Shown: positions 9,504 through 23,412 of the stretch, one piece after another | Layout: the number at the start of each line of letters is the position of its first letter | How positions within the stretch are numbered: the first letter of the stretch is position 1 | NCBI GenBank assembly: GCA_950022295.1 | Contig: OX465599.1 | Span: 279,765,501-279,829,500, forward strand | Origin: Bromus sterilis | Taxonomy: Eukaryota > Streptophyta > Magnoliopsida > Poales > Poaceae | Direction: 5' to 3' | Length of the DNA: 64,000 nucleotides | Notes under the pieces: model-generated | What the model was told of the DNA's origin: nothing | The model's input: only the letters and a program-made list of their open reading frames with translations | Database searches by the model: none | Position numbers and translations under genes: made by a program

Positions 9504-12500
9504 TGAAGGGGTCGTTGCATAGAAAACAAAAATTTTCCTACGGTTGTAACAGCCAAGATCACATCTAGAAGATCACTTGTAACGGTTTGAGAAGGACTCA
9601 CCCTCGAAGACCAAAAGCTTTAACGAGAACAATTCTCGTGGGTGATGTAGTCGATCACTTGCTGACCTCAAGGTCGTGATGAAGATGGGCGCCACAAACG
9701 GGCAGCGCCTCCGTAATCGGTCACACGTACGGATCAGCGACGACCTCCGCCCCTTGCTCCAGTTGGGCAGCGGAAGTAGTGGATCCTCGGGAACTCCAGC
9801 AGCACTACAACATAGTGGTGGTGGTGGTAGATAAGATCTTGAGCAGGGCTTCGCCTAAGCACCGTACTCGTGAAACTGGATCAGCTAGCAAGGGGAGGAA
9901 GATGCCAACCAAAGGGCATATGAGAGATGGAGGAATGAGTTGGATGTGTGAGGACCTCCACCCATCTATATATAGGAGGAGGGGGAGGCAGCCCCCAAGG
10001 GGTAGCACGCCCCAAGAGGTGCCCCCACCTCTCCCCTCATCATGTGGGTGGACTCTCCACTCACAAAAACAAAGGGTCACACATTATTCCCATAATTTCC
10101 ATAAATCTCCACTCAAAATTCCAAGAGTTTTATCACATTAAAACACTTTTAATTATCTTGTTTAATGTCACTCAAATTAATGAACACTTCATTCAATGAG
10201 TACTTCATTGATGAACACTTCATTCAATGAACACATTAACAATTATCCCCTTGCACTATTTTGATATACCGAAACTATTCCAGCAGTTTTATCAAAACAG
10301 TCCATGTGTTGTCCAGTATATTCTCCGGCGTTCCGTATCCACTCAAACGCGTCAACGGATCATGGAGGCAAGTGTGATACTTAGACACTAACACTGGAAT
10401 TGTTACTCTCGATTTAATACACATTATTAAACTTCATTGAGTAAGCAAGGTTTGCTAAAGTTTGCAATAAGACTTTAAACTTTAGATTGACACTCAAACA
10501 ATACGGTACCAGTCCGTAAAGTTAAATATCCAGAATTCTATAGTTCTATTATCTCAATTATAGCTAAGCGCAAAGGTAGTAAACAAATGCCAATGACTAC
10601 AACGAACTATGCAAATTCACTTTGATTTAGTTCATGATAAAATGAGTTCATCTAACTCCCACTCAAAAACAACATCCCTCGAGTCGTCTTTGGTGATTAC
10701 ACGAACCAAATTCACTACACCACGACCGATCATCACGTGAGGCAGTGTAGCTGCAATGGCGAGCATCTCAATATGGTTCATCATATCATCCATATGACTC
10801 GTGCTTAACCTTTCGGTCCATGTTCCGAGGCCATGTCTGTACATGCTAGGCTCGCCAAGTAGAACCTTAGTATTTGCATGTGTTTCAAGGCCATGTCTGT
10901 ACATGCTAGGCTTGAAAACACACGTTGTATGCGAACGTAGAGTCTATCACACCCGATCATCACGTGGTGTCTCGAAACGACGGACTTTCTTAACGGTGCA
11001 TACTAAGGAAGAACATATAATTATCTTGATATTAAGTGAGAGGGATCATCTTATAATGCTACCGCAGCGATCATGATCGTAACTAAGCAAAATAAGATGC
11101 ATAAAAGGATAAACATCACATGCATGGATAATGTGATATGATATGGTCCTTCTCGCATTAGATCTCCATCTTGTGCGTCTTGGTATGATCTCCATCATGC
11201 CACCGGCGCGGCACCAAGGTCCATGGCGCCACCACCATGGTCGTCCTTCTCCATTACAATATATCTCATGGATATATCTACAGCACGCAGGCCTTAAAAA
11301 GGAAAAACACAACCATATGGCTCCTGCCGGTTGTTTACAATAAATCTCATTTCATACAACAATTTTGTAACAATGACCATATCACATCACATGCCCTGCA
11401 AAAACAAGTTAGACGCTTCTAAACTATCTTTGCAAATTTTACGTGGTTTTGGGCTTCCTAGGAAAGAACCGATCTTACCTACGGACAAGAACCACAACGT
11501 TGATTCGCTAGTTGTTTCTTTTCGTCCTTTGCAGGGCCCTCCGTTGCAAATGCCATATCACTAATGTTAGAGAAACTGACACCCCCAAAGCCACTTTATA
11601 CGGTACAAGCCGTATGTCAAGCGTGACACGCAATCTGCGCTTAGGGCCGCTTCAATCCAACATTGGGTTCATAAATCTCCACTCAAAATTCCAAGAGTTT
11701 TATCACATTAAAACACTTTTAATTATCTTGTTTAATGTCACTCAAATTAATGAACACTTCATTCAATGAGTACTTCATTGATGAACACTTCATTCAATGA
11801 ACACATTAACAATTATCCCCTTGCACTATTTTGATATACCGAAACTATTCCAGCAGTTTTATCAAAACAGTCCATGTGTTGTCCAGTATATTCTCCGGCG
11901 TTCCGTATCCACTCAAACGCGTCAACGAATCCTTAAGTGTGTCACCCTACGGTTCGTGAATAAAATGGACATGACAGAGACTCTTCTCCGATCAATAATC
12001 ATCAGAGGGATCTGGAGATCCATGATGACTCTCACTTACTCAACGATGAACTAGTGATCGTGTGAACCATTACTCCGTAACCAATTCCTTTTGTCTCGCG
12101 ATATTTTACTTGTCCGAGATCCGATCATTTGGTATCATCCATACCTAGTTCGATCTCGTTACCGACAAGTACTCTTTACTCGTTCCGTGATATAACATCC
12201 TCGTGAGCCAGTCACGTGCTTGCAAGCGATGTCAATGTGATATCACCGAGAGGGCCCAGAGTATATCTCTCCGTCATCTGGATGGACAAATCCCACTCTT
12301 GATCCACGAGCCTCAACTAACACTTTCCAAGTACCCAACGACACCTTTATAATCACCCTGTTACGGTGTGACGTTTGATGGAATCAAAGTACTCTTCCGG
12401 TGTCAGTGATTGACGTGATCTCATGGTCTAAGGATTAGAGTTACTTCGTGAAAGTTTGATACAGCAATAGAAACTTGATGACATGATCGTATTGCTATAA

Positions 12501-12773
12501 CTACTGTGGGTGTATGTTCATCACATCATTCTCCAATGACATGACCTTGTTATTAACAACATCCAATGTTCATGACCAGGAAACCTTGATCATCCGTTAA
12601 TCAACAAGCTAGTATAAAGAGAGGCATTACTAGGAACCCTTTCTCTGTTTATTAAACACACATGTATTAACGTTTCCGGTTAACACAATTATAGCATGAA
12701 AATAAACATTTATCATAAACATGGAATAAGATAATAACCACTTTATTATTGCCTCTCGGGCATATTCCCTTCA
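9504..12773 (-). repeat. Left (3') LTR of the copia element, enlarged by captured interior
   Basis: Three parts can be seen. 9504-10357 matches LTR bases 1-854 of the right LTR (17790-18643). 10358-11665 matches the interior 16369-17676. Then comes a GGTT filler (11666-11669), and 11670-12773 matches LTR bases 597-1700 (18386-19489). LTR bases 597-854 are therefore present twice. The lengths add up exactly: 3270 = 1700 + 1308 + 4 + 258. Confidence 0.93.
10358..11665 (-). repeat. Interior-derived segment captured in the copia LTR
   Basis: This 1.3-kb copy of 16369-17676 has a constant offset of 6011 bases at both ends and only isolated differences (for example ACACACG versus ACACCCG near 10920/16931). 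Its source is the leader/gag side of the element, starting about 100 bases inside the primer-binding site. It also carries a 24-bp direct repeat (about 10831-10854 and 10888-10911). Confidence 0.93.
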
Positions 12774-12783
12774 GTCTCCCACT
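12774..12783 (-). promoter_or_regulatory. Polypurine tract of the copia element
   Basis: GTCTCCCACT on the plus strand reads AGTGGGAGAC on the minus strand, directly before the 3' LTR start TGAAGGGAATATGCCC. Confidence 0.85.
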
Positions 12784-15700
12784 TGCACTAGAGTCAATAA
12801 TCTAGTTTGGTACTTGCGCATCCAACACCTATGGCATTCAGGTGTTATCCATATGCATTGCTAGTGGTAAACCTAATATCCAGATCTGACACTTCAGGTC
12901 CGTGTGTATTTGCATTTCTTTGCGTCTCTACGCATCACTCATTCACCAATGAGATGGCATTGCATAAATTTGGTCCTCCGGTGAGACCTTAGTCCCTTGA
13001 GCTCAAAACATGTTGAATCTATTGTCGTACAATAGATCTTCATAGTATTAGCTCGCTTGGAACTACACCTAGTTTGTCAAACAAACTTCTTGACACAAAT
13101 GCCCTCCTTTGCTGCTGCTAGAGCAGTCATATACTTAGCCTTTCGTTGTAGTATTCGTCACAATGTCTTAACTTTGGAACTCATCCAAATCCATTTGGAA
13201 CTATTCCAAATCTATCATGGAACTTTCTTCCATTACATTTTGCCACCTTAACACACTTCCAAAATTGAGATAAATTTAGATTGTATCTTGCGACAAAACT
13301 AGTATCAATGTAACACTTTACAATGAACTATTGTCCAACATACATAATATATTCTTAGTCCTTCCAAAGAACGTAAGGATATCTTTACTATTGTCCAATG
13401 ATCATCTTATGAATCATTCTGGTATATGCTCATAACATTTAGAGCATAGGACATTCTGGAATTGTACATATCATGGTGTACATGATTGATCAAATCATTC
13501 ATGTGGTTTTACTCACCAAGTGTCAAAACACTTGAATCTCGCTTCAACCTTTTCCATGCGGCAAGAACCTTTCTCGTCGTTTCCATATTGAACTTATTCA
13601 ATATTTCATATATGTACTTCGGCCCAACCATATTAGCACCTCAATCTATCTATATAGACCATATTAGCCCAATATACTGGTTTTTCCCAAATCTTCCATT
13701 AAAATCAAATTTTCAATGAAACTTCACCCGTGTCAATAAAAGATACATCATTTCCAATCAACAATATGTCTTCTACATAATGTATTAGAAATATGTCTCA
13801 GCGCTCCCACTTAATTTCTTGCAAAAGCAAGCATCTTCACCGTCTCTGATGAAATAAACGTTTTAACAATTTCATCATGATGAAGATTCCAACTCCGCGA
13901 ATGCTTATTTCAACCATTGAAATTTGCATGCTATTTTAGCATCCTTTGAATTAACAGAACCCTTTGGACCGTGTCCTGTACACGTCCTAGGTAACCATTC
14001 TATTAGAAGAACGTTGTTCCGTTTGTTCAACTACCATATACCAAAACTAGCATATGTAGTGGTTGCTACAATAATCCGTCCAGACTAAATATCGTTATGA
14101 AAGATCAAATCTTGTCATAGCCAACTCTTTGAACATAATCGTAAACCATTTTAACGATATGTCGAATATTTCATAGATGTGAGAACATCCACGTCTGTTT
14201 CTTTATAGATCCAAACACGGTATCTAGAGGGTCTTCCAAGTTCAGAAACTTGGTTTCTTGTGTATGGAACTATCACGGATTTTATAGCTTCTAGCCATTT
14301 TGACGGAGTCAGGGCCCATCATCGCTTCTTTGCATGTAGTCGGTCCATTATTATCAAATAACAATGATTCAATCTCAAATCTTACTATTTGACCGATTAC
14401 CCGAACTACGCAGTTCAATAGGAACTTAGATCGCCGTGACCACAACCTTTGGGACACGGGAGCCAAGAGCATTGCGGCCGCTTCCGGGACACTTTCCGGC
14501 GCTGCGCCACTTAGCACATAAAGCTTAGGTTCAACAACCTAATCGAAGTTCTACTGTCCTCCCACTTAACTTTTCGCAAAAAATTCCTTCTCAAGAAACT
14601 TGATGCTCTTAGCCACAAAAAACTTTTGTCTTTAGTGTTATGGAGGAATACCCAACGGTTACTTTGGGATAACCTACAAAGACGTACTTTATCCGACTTT
14701 GGTTGTAAACATTTTACATATGCCTTGCATACCAAAATTTAAGAAAAGACAAATTGGGTTTTATCCCATTCCACAACTCATATGGTGTCATTTCAACGGA
14801 TCTCGATGGCGCTCTTTTCAGTGAAAAGCGGTAGTCTCTAAAGCTTAATCCTTAAAATATAATGGCAATTTTATAAATAACACCTTTGATCCTTACCATG
14901 TCAAACAAGGTTTGATTACATCTCTCGAACACTCCATACTCCTATGGTGTTTCGGGAAATGCAAGTTTTGGAACGATTCCTAAACTCTCAGGCATTTTCT
15001 AAACTTTTAACTCAAAAATCTTCTTTTATGATCCAATCATAAACTCTTATTTTCTCGTTACAATGATTTTCACTTCATCTTGAAATTTATTTGAACATTT
15101 TCAAACATTTCATACTTCTTCCTTATCAAGTAAATATACACATATATCCACTCAAATCCTCGGTTAAAGTATATGAAGTTATAAGACCCACCACACACGG
15201 CTACACATAATGAACTATACACATCAACATGTATAATGTCCAATAAGTTAGTCGTCCGTCCTTCTTTGCCTATGAACGGAGTTTCAATCATTTCCAGGAA
15301 ATTCATACAAGCGTCTATTGATTCAAAATCAAAAGACTCAAAAATTCCATCAAACATGGAGTTTCTTCATGTTTTCTTTCCAATATGATTTAAACGGTGG
15401 TGTCACTTCATAAGTGATCTTCTAATCATTTGTCTTGCGACATGTTTAGCATCAGTTATTATGGATGTGATTTCTCCAACAAGATTTATAGAGTTCATCC
15501 ATCTTCTATGAATATGGTGATAATTTGAACAACTATTGTTCGTATAACACCAGAACAGAATAACAATTATTCAAATAAATCTTGAAGGCTAGGTTTAATT
15601 CCAAAGATAAACACAATAACACTTTATTTTGTTCTTGATGAGAATCATCCCATATTCATTTGCTAGTTACTCAGGCCATTGCAACTCTTGTATTGCGTTG

Positions 15701-17776
15701 TTCCGTATGATACTTCATACCAACCAATCAGTATCCAATACTCAAGAATCACATTGTTTAACAAGCAATGAATATACCCATAACATGTATATCATCTATA
15801 TACCCGAGCTGGACATTTCCAGTCTTTTCCTTTTTCTTTTTGCCAAAATATTTTTTAGATCCTCTTTCAGCAATTCCTTTCCTTTTTAGAAGAATTTATC
15901 AACATCACTTGTGGCACCATTCATATGACACATAATCCAAAGTGTGTTAGTCAAATACTAACACCCTTTGATTCTCACTTTGATGTAAATCACCGTCATC
16001 AAATGTTTGGTGTTCTTCCAAATTCCATTCTTTAGTAATCTTATAGTGTAGTAAACATTTTACCTACATCTTCCATTCATCCTATCATGACAACTTTCAT
16101 GACAAAACTACCATAGCTCATAGGGACAAACTGTGAGTACAATATTAGTTCCCAAAACCTTTTTGAGAGATTAGGACACATAGTGTCTCCAACCTTCACA
16201 AATTCTCATACAATATGAGAACATGTTTCTCACTAAATTTTACTCTATCACATTGCAACTAAACATTGTTTCAGATATTGCTATATCTTCCACACATGAT
16301 AGTTTCTGAAACAATCCTTTCAGCTCCTAGATAACCTTGATAATAACAAACAACATTTGAATATCAAGGATCATGGAGGCAAGTGTGATACTTAGACACT
16401 AACACTGGAATTGTTACTCTCGATTTAATACACATTATTAAACTTCATTGAGTAAGCAAGGTTTGCTAAAGTTTGCAATAAGACTTTAAACTTTAGATTG
16501 ACACTCAAACAATACGGTACCAGTCCGTAAAGTTAAATATCCAGAATTCTATAGTTCTATTATCTCAATTATAGCTAAGCGCAAAGGTAGTAAACAAATG
16601 CCAATGACTACAACGAACTATGCAAATTCACTTTGATTTAGTTCATGATAAAATGAGTTCATCTAACTCCCACTCAAAAACAACATCCCTCGAGTCGTCT
16701 TTGGTGATTACACGAACCAAATTCACTACACCACGACCGATCATCACGTGAGGCAGTGTAGCTGCAATGGCGAGCATCTCAATATGGTTCATCATATCAT
16801 CCATATGACTCGTGCTTAACCTTTCGGTCCATGTTCCGAGGCCATGTCTGTACATGCTAGGCTCGCCAAGTAGAACCTTAGTATTTGCATGTGTTTCAAG
16901 GCCATGTCTGTACATGCTAGGCTTGAAAACACCCGTTGTATGCGAACGTAGAGTCTATCACACCCGATCATCACGTGGTGTCTCGAAACGACGGACTTTC
17001 TTAACGGTGCATACTAAGGAAGAACATATAATTATCTTGATATTAAGTGAGAGGGATCATCTTATAATGCTACCGCAGCGATCATGATCGTAACTAAGCA
17101 AAATAAGATGCATAAAAGGATAAACATCACATGCATGGATAATGTGATATGATATGGTCCTTCTCGCATTAGATCTCCATCTTGTGCGTCTTGGTATGAT
17201 CTCCATCATGCCACCGGCGCGGCACCAAGGTCCATGGCGCCACCACCATGGTCGTCCTTCTCCATTACAATATATCTCATGGATATATCTACAGCACGCA
17301 GGCCTTAAAAAGGAAAAACACAACCATATGGCTCCTGCCGGTTGTTTACAATAAATCTCATTTCATACAACAATTTTGTAACAATGACCATATCACATCA
17401 CATGCCCTGCAAAAACAAGTTAGACGCTTCTAAACTATCTTTGCAAATTTTACGTGGTTTTGGGCTTCCTAGGAAAGAACCGATCTTACCTACGGACAAG
17501 AACCACAACGTTGATTCGCTAGTTGTTTCTTTTCGTCCTTTGCAGGGCCCTCCGTTGCAAATGCCATATCACTAATGTTAGAGAAACTGACACCCCCAAA
17601 GCCACTTTATACGGTACAAGCCGTATGTCAAGCGTGACACGCAATCTGCGCTTAGGGCCGCTTCAATCCAACATTGCCGCAATATGAACAAGTGCACAAA
17701 AGAGGGTAACAACTAGAGGATCAACGCCCACATCTCTATGTGTTTTAACCGTACAAAGCATCTACGCATAGACGAG

Positions 17777-17788
17777 GCTCTGATACCA
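17777..17788 (-). promoter_or_regulatory. Primer-binding site of the copia element
   Basis: GCTCTGATACCA on the plus strand reads TGGTATCAGAGC on the minus strand, one base inside the right LTR. It is complementary to initiator tRNA-Met and fixes the minus orientation. Confidence 0.95.
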
Positions 17789-17789
17789 C

Positions 17790-19489
17790 TGAAGGGGTCG
17801 TTGCATAGAAAACAAAAAATTTCCTACGGTTGTAACAGCCAAGATCACATCTAGAAGATCACTTGTAACGGTTTGAGAAGGACTCACCCTCGAAGACCAA
17901 AAGCTTTAACGAGAACGATTCTCGTGGGTGATGTAGTCGATCACTTGCTGACCTCAAGGTCGTGATGAAGATGGGCGCCACAAACGGGCAGCGCCTCCGT
18001 AATCGGTCACACGTACGGATCAGCGACGACCTCCGCCCCTTGCTCCAGTTGGGCAGCGGAAGTAGTGGATCCTCGGGAACTCCAGCAGCACTACAACATA
18101 GTGGTGGTGGTGGTAGATAAGATCTTGAGCAGGGCTTCGCCTAAGCACCGTACTCGTGAAACTGGATCAGCTAGCAAGGGGAGGAAGATGCCAACCAAAG
18201 GGCATATGAGAGATGGAGGAATGAGTTGGATGTGTGAGGACCTCCACCCATCTATATATAGGAGGAGGGGGAGGCAGCCCCCAAGGGGTAGCACGCCCCA
18301 AGAGGTGCCCCCACCTCTCCCCTCATCATGTGGGTGGACTCTCCACTCACAAAAACAAAGGGTCACACATTATTCCCATAATTTCCATAAATCTCCACTC
18401 AAAATTCCAAGAGTTTTATCACATTAAAACACTTTTAATTATCTTGTTTAATGTCACTCAAATTAATGAACACTTCATTCAATGAGTACTTCATTGATGA
18501 ACACTTCATTCAATGAACACATTAACAATTATCCCCTTGCACTATTTTGATATACCGAAACTATTCCAGCAGTTTTATCAAAACAGTCCATGTGTTGTCC
18601 AGTATATTCTCCGGCGTTCCGTATCCACTCAAACGCGTCAACGAATCCTTAAGTGTGTCACCCTACGGTTCGTGAATAAAATGGACATGAAAGAGACTCT
18701 TCTCCGATCAATAATCATCAGAGGGATCTGGAGATCCATGATGACTCCCACTTACTCAACGATGAACTAGTGATCGTGTGAACCATTACTCCGTAACCAA
18801 TTCCTTTTGTCTCGCGATATTTTACTTGTCCGAGATCCGATCATTTGGTATCATCCATACCTAGTTCGATCTCGTTACCGACAAGTACTCTTTACTCGTT
18901 CCGTGATATAACATCCTCGTGAGCCAGTCACGTGCTTGCAAGCGATGTCAATGTGATATCACCGAGAGGGCCCAGAGTATATCTCTCCGTCATCTGGATG
19001 GACAAATCCCACTCTTGATCCACGAGCCTCAACTAACACTTTCCAAGTACCCAACGACACCTTTATAATCACCCTGTTACGGTGTGACGTTTGATGGAAT
19101 CAAAGTACTCTTCCGGTGTCAGTGATTGACGTGATCTCATGGTCTAAGGATTAGAGTTACTTCGTGAAAGTTTGATACAGCAATAGAAACTTGATGACAT
19201 GATCGTATTGCTATAACTACTGTGGGTGTATGTTCATCACATCATTCTCCAATGACATGACCTTGTTATTAACAACATCCAATGTTCATGACCAGGAAAC
19301 CTTGATCATCCGTTAATCAACAAGCTAGTATAAAGAGAGGCATTACTAGGAACCCTTTCTCTGTTTATTAAACACACATGTATTAACGTTTCCGGTTAAC
19401 ACAATTATAGCATGAAAATAAACATTTATCATAAACATGGAATAAGATAATAACCACTTTATTATTGCCTCTCGGGCATATTCCCTTCA
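17790..19489 (-). repeat. Right (5') LTR of the copia element (1700 bp)
   Basis: TGAAGGGG...TATTCCCTTCA, next to the primer-binding site on one side and target duplication CCAGA (19490-19494) on the other. This is the normal-length LTR against which the left one can be judged. Confidence 0.95.
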
Positions 19490-19494
19490 CCAGA

Positions 19495-22400
19495 GGAGGT
19501 CTCGTCTGAGACCAAGCGCATTGCCAGGTTCCGCGGTGGTCTTGCCCCGGACATCAAGTATGCGCTCACCTTGTCCACGCCGAGCCTGTTCTCAGAGTTC
19601 GTCGACCAGGCTATCAGACAGGAGTCAGCTGAGGCAGAGCGTTCCGCAGAGAAGAGGAAGCAGAGAGAGCACAGTTCAGCAGTGATGATCCACAAGAAGG
19701 CCAAGTCCTGGGCTGCGGAGCCCCAGCCTTAGCCGCAGCGCCAGCAGTTCCAGCAGAGGGGGGCAGTTGTCCGCACTTTTGCCCGCCCTCCCGTCCCAGT
19801 GCAGCACGGACCTCGCTCTACTCCACCACACGCGAGGCCGCCTGCTCCACAGGGCCAGCCCAGGCCAGAGATCACGTGCTTCAAGTGTGGCAAGCCGGGT
19901 CACAAGTCTCCGCAGTGCACCGACCCTCGTTACGCCAGGCTGCCTCCGCCCCCACCTCGCTCTACACCGAGCAACGCGATGGCGCGGGCCCAGCCACGAG
20001 CGCTCAGGGTGAACAACGTGACTGTGGCAGAGGCTCAGCAGTCGTCCGAGATTGTGCTTGGTAGGTTGCTTGTGTGTTCAGTTCCAGCTTCAGTGTTGTT
20101 TGATTCCGGAGCTTCCCATTCCTTCATATCCAACGCTTTTGCTATGTCACTTGACCTTCCGAGAGAGCAGTTGCCTAGACCACTCTCAGTTTGTTCTCCG
20201 GGCTCTAGAATGGAGTCTTCCAGAGCTGTTCCAGATGTTGAGATCACTATTCAGGGTGCTATCTTTTCGGCCTCCCTGATTGTCTTGCCCCGTTCAGACA
20301 TTGATGTCATCTTGGGCATGGATTGGCTTGTCAAGTACAAGGCCAAGATTGATTGTCCGTCCAAGACCGTGTTGCTGACGCACGATTCAGGCGCAGAGAT
20401 TTGGTACACTTGTGGCTCGACAGCAGGATCAGCACAGTTGTACGCTCTGAACGCTGGAGTTGCTCCATTGATTGAGGAGGTCAGAGTTGTTCGAGAGTTC
20501 CCAGATGTCTTTCCAGAGGAGTTGCCAGGTATTCCACCCGTGCGTGCTATTGAGTTCGTGATCGAGCTAGAACCTGGTACACAGCCGATATCTCGGCAGC
20601 CTTACAAGATGTGTCCGGAGGAGCTGATTGAGTTGAAAGAGCAGTTGGTGAAGCTTGAGAAGGATGGGCTCATTCGTCCGAGCACTTCCCCTTGGGGTGC
20701 CCCGTGTCTTTTTGTGAAGAAGAAAGATGGTACTAGTCGGTTGGTTCAAGACTACCGTGGTATCAACAAGAAGACGATCAAAAACAAATACCCTTTGCCC
20801 AACATCAATGACTTGTTTGAACAGTTGCATGGAGCAAAGGTGTTCTCAAAGCTTGATCTAAAGATGGGGTACCACCAGATTCGTGTCCGTGAGGAGGACA
20901 TTCCTAAGACAGCCTTCCACACTCGATATGGCCTGTACGAGTTTACGGTCATGACGTTTGGCTTTTCAAACGCTCCTCCAACGTTCATGAGGGCCATGAA
21001 CTATCTCTTCCAAGAGTGGCTAGACGTCTTCGTACTCCTCTACCTCGACGACATCCTTGTCTTTTCCAAGTCAGAGGCTGAGCATGAGGAGCATCTCAGA
21101 TTGGTGTTGCAGAAGTTGAGAGATCACCAGTTTTATGCCAAGTTCTCCAAGTGTGAATTCTGGATGAACAAGGTCAACTTTCTTGGCCATGTCATTTCCT
21201 CAGAGGGCATTGCTGTTGACCCAGACAGAGTCCGGACGATTCAAGATTGGACTCCGCCGAGGAATGTAAAACAGTTGAGGAGCTTTCTCGGACTTGCCAG
21301 CTATTGCAGGAAGTTTGTCGAGAATTTCTCCAAGATAGCAAAGCCGATGACTGAGTTGTTGTGCAAGGGCAAGAAGTACGTTTGGTCACAGGCTTGCCAG
21401 GCAGCTTTTGATGAGTTGAAGATAAGGCTGACCACAGCTCCGATCCTTACGCCGCCAGATGAGTCACAGCCATTCCAGGTGTTCTGTGATGCCTCGTTGA
21501 ATGGCCTTGGCGGAGTATTGATGCAGGGAAAGAGTATTGTGGCGTACACCTCCAGAAAGTTGAAGCAGGCTGAGAGGAACTATCCGAACCACGATCTTGA
21601 GCTGGCTGCAGTGATTCATGCGTTGGTTACTTGGCGACACCTCCTCCTAGGGAGGAAGGTTGATGTGTTCACTGATCACAAAAGCTTAAAGTACTTGTTC
21701 ACGCAGCCTAACCTGAACTTGAGGCAAAGGAGGTGGCTCGAGACTATTACTGAGTACTCCGTGGATATTCAATATACACCTGGCAAGGCGAATGTCATAG
21801 CTGATGCGTTGAGCCGCAAGGGTGATTGCAACAGTATTCAGGTGCAGAAGATACACCCCGATTTGTGTGAGGCCTTTTGAAGTCTCAATCTTGAGCTAGT
21901 TCCAGCAGGCTATCTAGCCAACCTTGTGGTAGAGCCCACTATCCGTGAAAAGATTCGTGAGGCTCAGTCTGGTAGCTTGATGATTCAGAAAGTCAAGAAG
22001 GGTGTTGCCGCCTCAGTTCCGAAGTACGGTTGCTTTTCAGTGCATAATGACGGCACCGTGTTATCGAGGAGAGAGTTGTTGTTCCCAAGGAAGGAGGTCT
22101 CAGAGAGGTCATATTGAGAGAAGCCCATGACTCAAAGCTGTCTATCCACCCGGGTAGCACCAAGATGTATCAGGACCTCAAGCAGAGCTTTTGGTGGACT
22201 CGTATGAAGCGGGATGTTGCCCGTTTTGTCTCCCAGTGTGATGTGTGCAGGAGAGTGAAGGCACAACATCAGAAGCCTGCAGGGCTACTTCAGCCAATTG
22301 AAATTCCAGAGTGGAAATGGGACCACATTGAGATGGATTTCATCACAGGTTTTCCTTTGTCGCAGAAGAGGAACAATGCCATCTTTGTTGTCATTGACAA

Positions 22401-23376
22401 TCTCTCCAAAGTTGCCCACTTCTTTCCAGTAAAATACTCCATTTCAGCAGCTCAGTTGGCGGATTTGTACACCGCACGAGTTGTATCTTTGCATGGCATC
22501 CCCAAGAAGATCAGTTCTGATCGAGGCAGTCTTTTCACCTCCAAGTTCTGGCAGGATTTTCAAAAGGCAATTGGTACGACAGTGTTGTTCAGTACCGCCT
22601 ATCACCCTCAGACCAGTGGGCAGGTGGAGCGGGTGAATCAAATTCTTGAGGACATGTTGAGGGCATGTGTCATCTCGTTTGGCATGAAGTGGGAGGAATG
22701 CTTGCCGTATGCTGAGTTCTCTTACAACAACAGCTATCAAGCAAGTCTGCAGGCAGCGCCGTTTGAAGTGTTGTATGGTCGCAAATGCAGGACACCTTTG
22801 AACTGGTCCGAGACAGGCGAGAGGCAATTGTTCGGTCCAGATGTGATCCAAGAGGCAGAGGACACAGTGAAGATTGTCCGAGAGAACCTAAAGGCAGCAC
22901 AGTCTAGGCAGAAGGCCTATTATGACAAGAAGCACCGTGGTGTTGACCTCAAAGTTGGTGACTTCGCATACCTCAAAGTGTCTCCACTTCGAGGCACTCA
23001 CCGCTTTGGGATCAAAGGCAAGTTGGCTCCCAGGTTCGTTGGTCCGTTCCGCATTCTTGAGACTCGGGGACCTCTTGCGTTCCGCCTAGAGCTTCCAGAC
23101 AGTTTGGCTATGGTGCATGATGTGTTTCACCTGTCTCAGTTGAAGAAGTGTTTCAAGCAGCCAGGGCAGGCAGTGGACTTGGGCGAGATCCAGCTCAGTG
23201 CGGATCTTTCTTACTCAGAGCGTCCAGTCCGTGTTCTTGACTCGTCAGAGCGCAAGACTCGCAACAAGACCGTCAAGTTCCTCAAGGGGCAGTGGGCCCA
23301 TCACTCAGAGAAGGAAGCAACGTGGGAACGTGAAGATCATCTCCGTTCCGAGTATCCCGAGCTTTTTCTTGCCTAG
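19495..23376 (+). pseudogene. Gag 3' part and pol, X copy 2
   Basis: Continues the gag frame from 9503 (EVSSETKRIARFRGG). It has an in-frame TAG at 19730-19732. Then come the zinc knuckle CFKCGKPGHKSPQC at 19877-19918, the protease site DSGAS near 20103, RT with the intact catalytic box YLDD at 21041-21052, and RNase H. A TGA at 21878-21880 replaces the CGA seen in copy 1. After the frame shift shared with copy 1 (upstream frame stops at 22115-22117), integrase and the chromodomain-like tail run to 23376. Protease and the RT active site are intact here, unlike copy 1, but stops in gag and after RNase H make this copy non-autonomous. There is no frame change between gag and pol, so one polyprotein was the original design. 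Confidence 0.93.
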
Positions 23377-23412
23377 ATCTCGGGACGAGATCCTGTGTTG
23401 GTGGGGGAGAGC

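Larger units (their letters stand above)
12774..17789 (-). pseudogene. Degraded copia gag-pol interior
   Basis: Read on the minus strand, several copia landmarks survive between many stops and shifts. An integrase core fragment is at about 15357-15070 (RTTNLLDIIHVDV, then an aromatic-rich stretch). The integrase-RT linker is at about 14735-14520 (AYVKCLQPKSDK). The RT entry region is near 14350-14250 (PTTCKEAMMGPDSVK). RNase H is near 13150-12980 (ALAAAKEG and RSHRRTK-like pieces). The order fits Ty1/copia (integrase before RT). No frame longer than about 95 residues remains, so it cannot supply its own proteins. Confidence 0.85.
9504..19489 (-). mobile_element. Minus-strand Ty1/copia element (BARE/Angela-like), nested in gag
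   Basis: The element has TGAAGGG/CCCTTCA ends, a 5-bp target duplication, a primer-binding site reading from the right LTR (17777-17788) and a polypurine tract next to the left LTR, so it is oriented on the minus strand. The right LTR is 1700 bp. The left LTR is 3270 bp because it has captured interior sequence. The degraded interior carries integrase, RT and RNase H remnants in copia order. The LTR start, with its ATATGCCC..GAGGCAATAATAAA string on the minus strand, resembles the BARE/WIS/Angela group (recalled similarity, not checked). Only about four base differences separate matching LTR parts, so the insertion is very young although its genes are dead. Confidence 0.92.

Noticed and set aside
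10632..10904. 90-codon frame repeated at 16643-16915 as a gene pair
   Set aside because: Both are the same copia interior segment, one captured in the LTR; repeated MYRHGL strings come from a 24-bp direct repeat, not a protein family I know.
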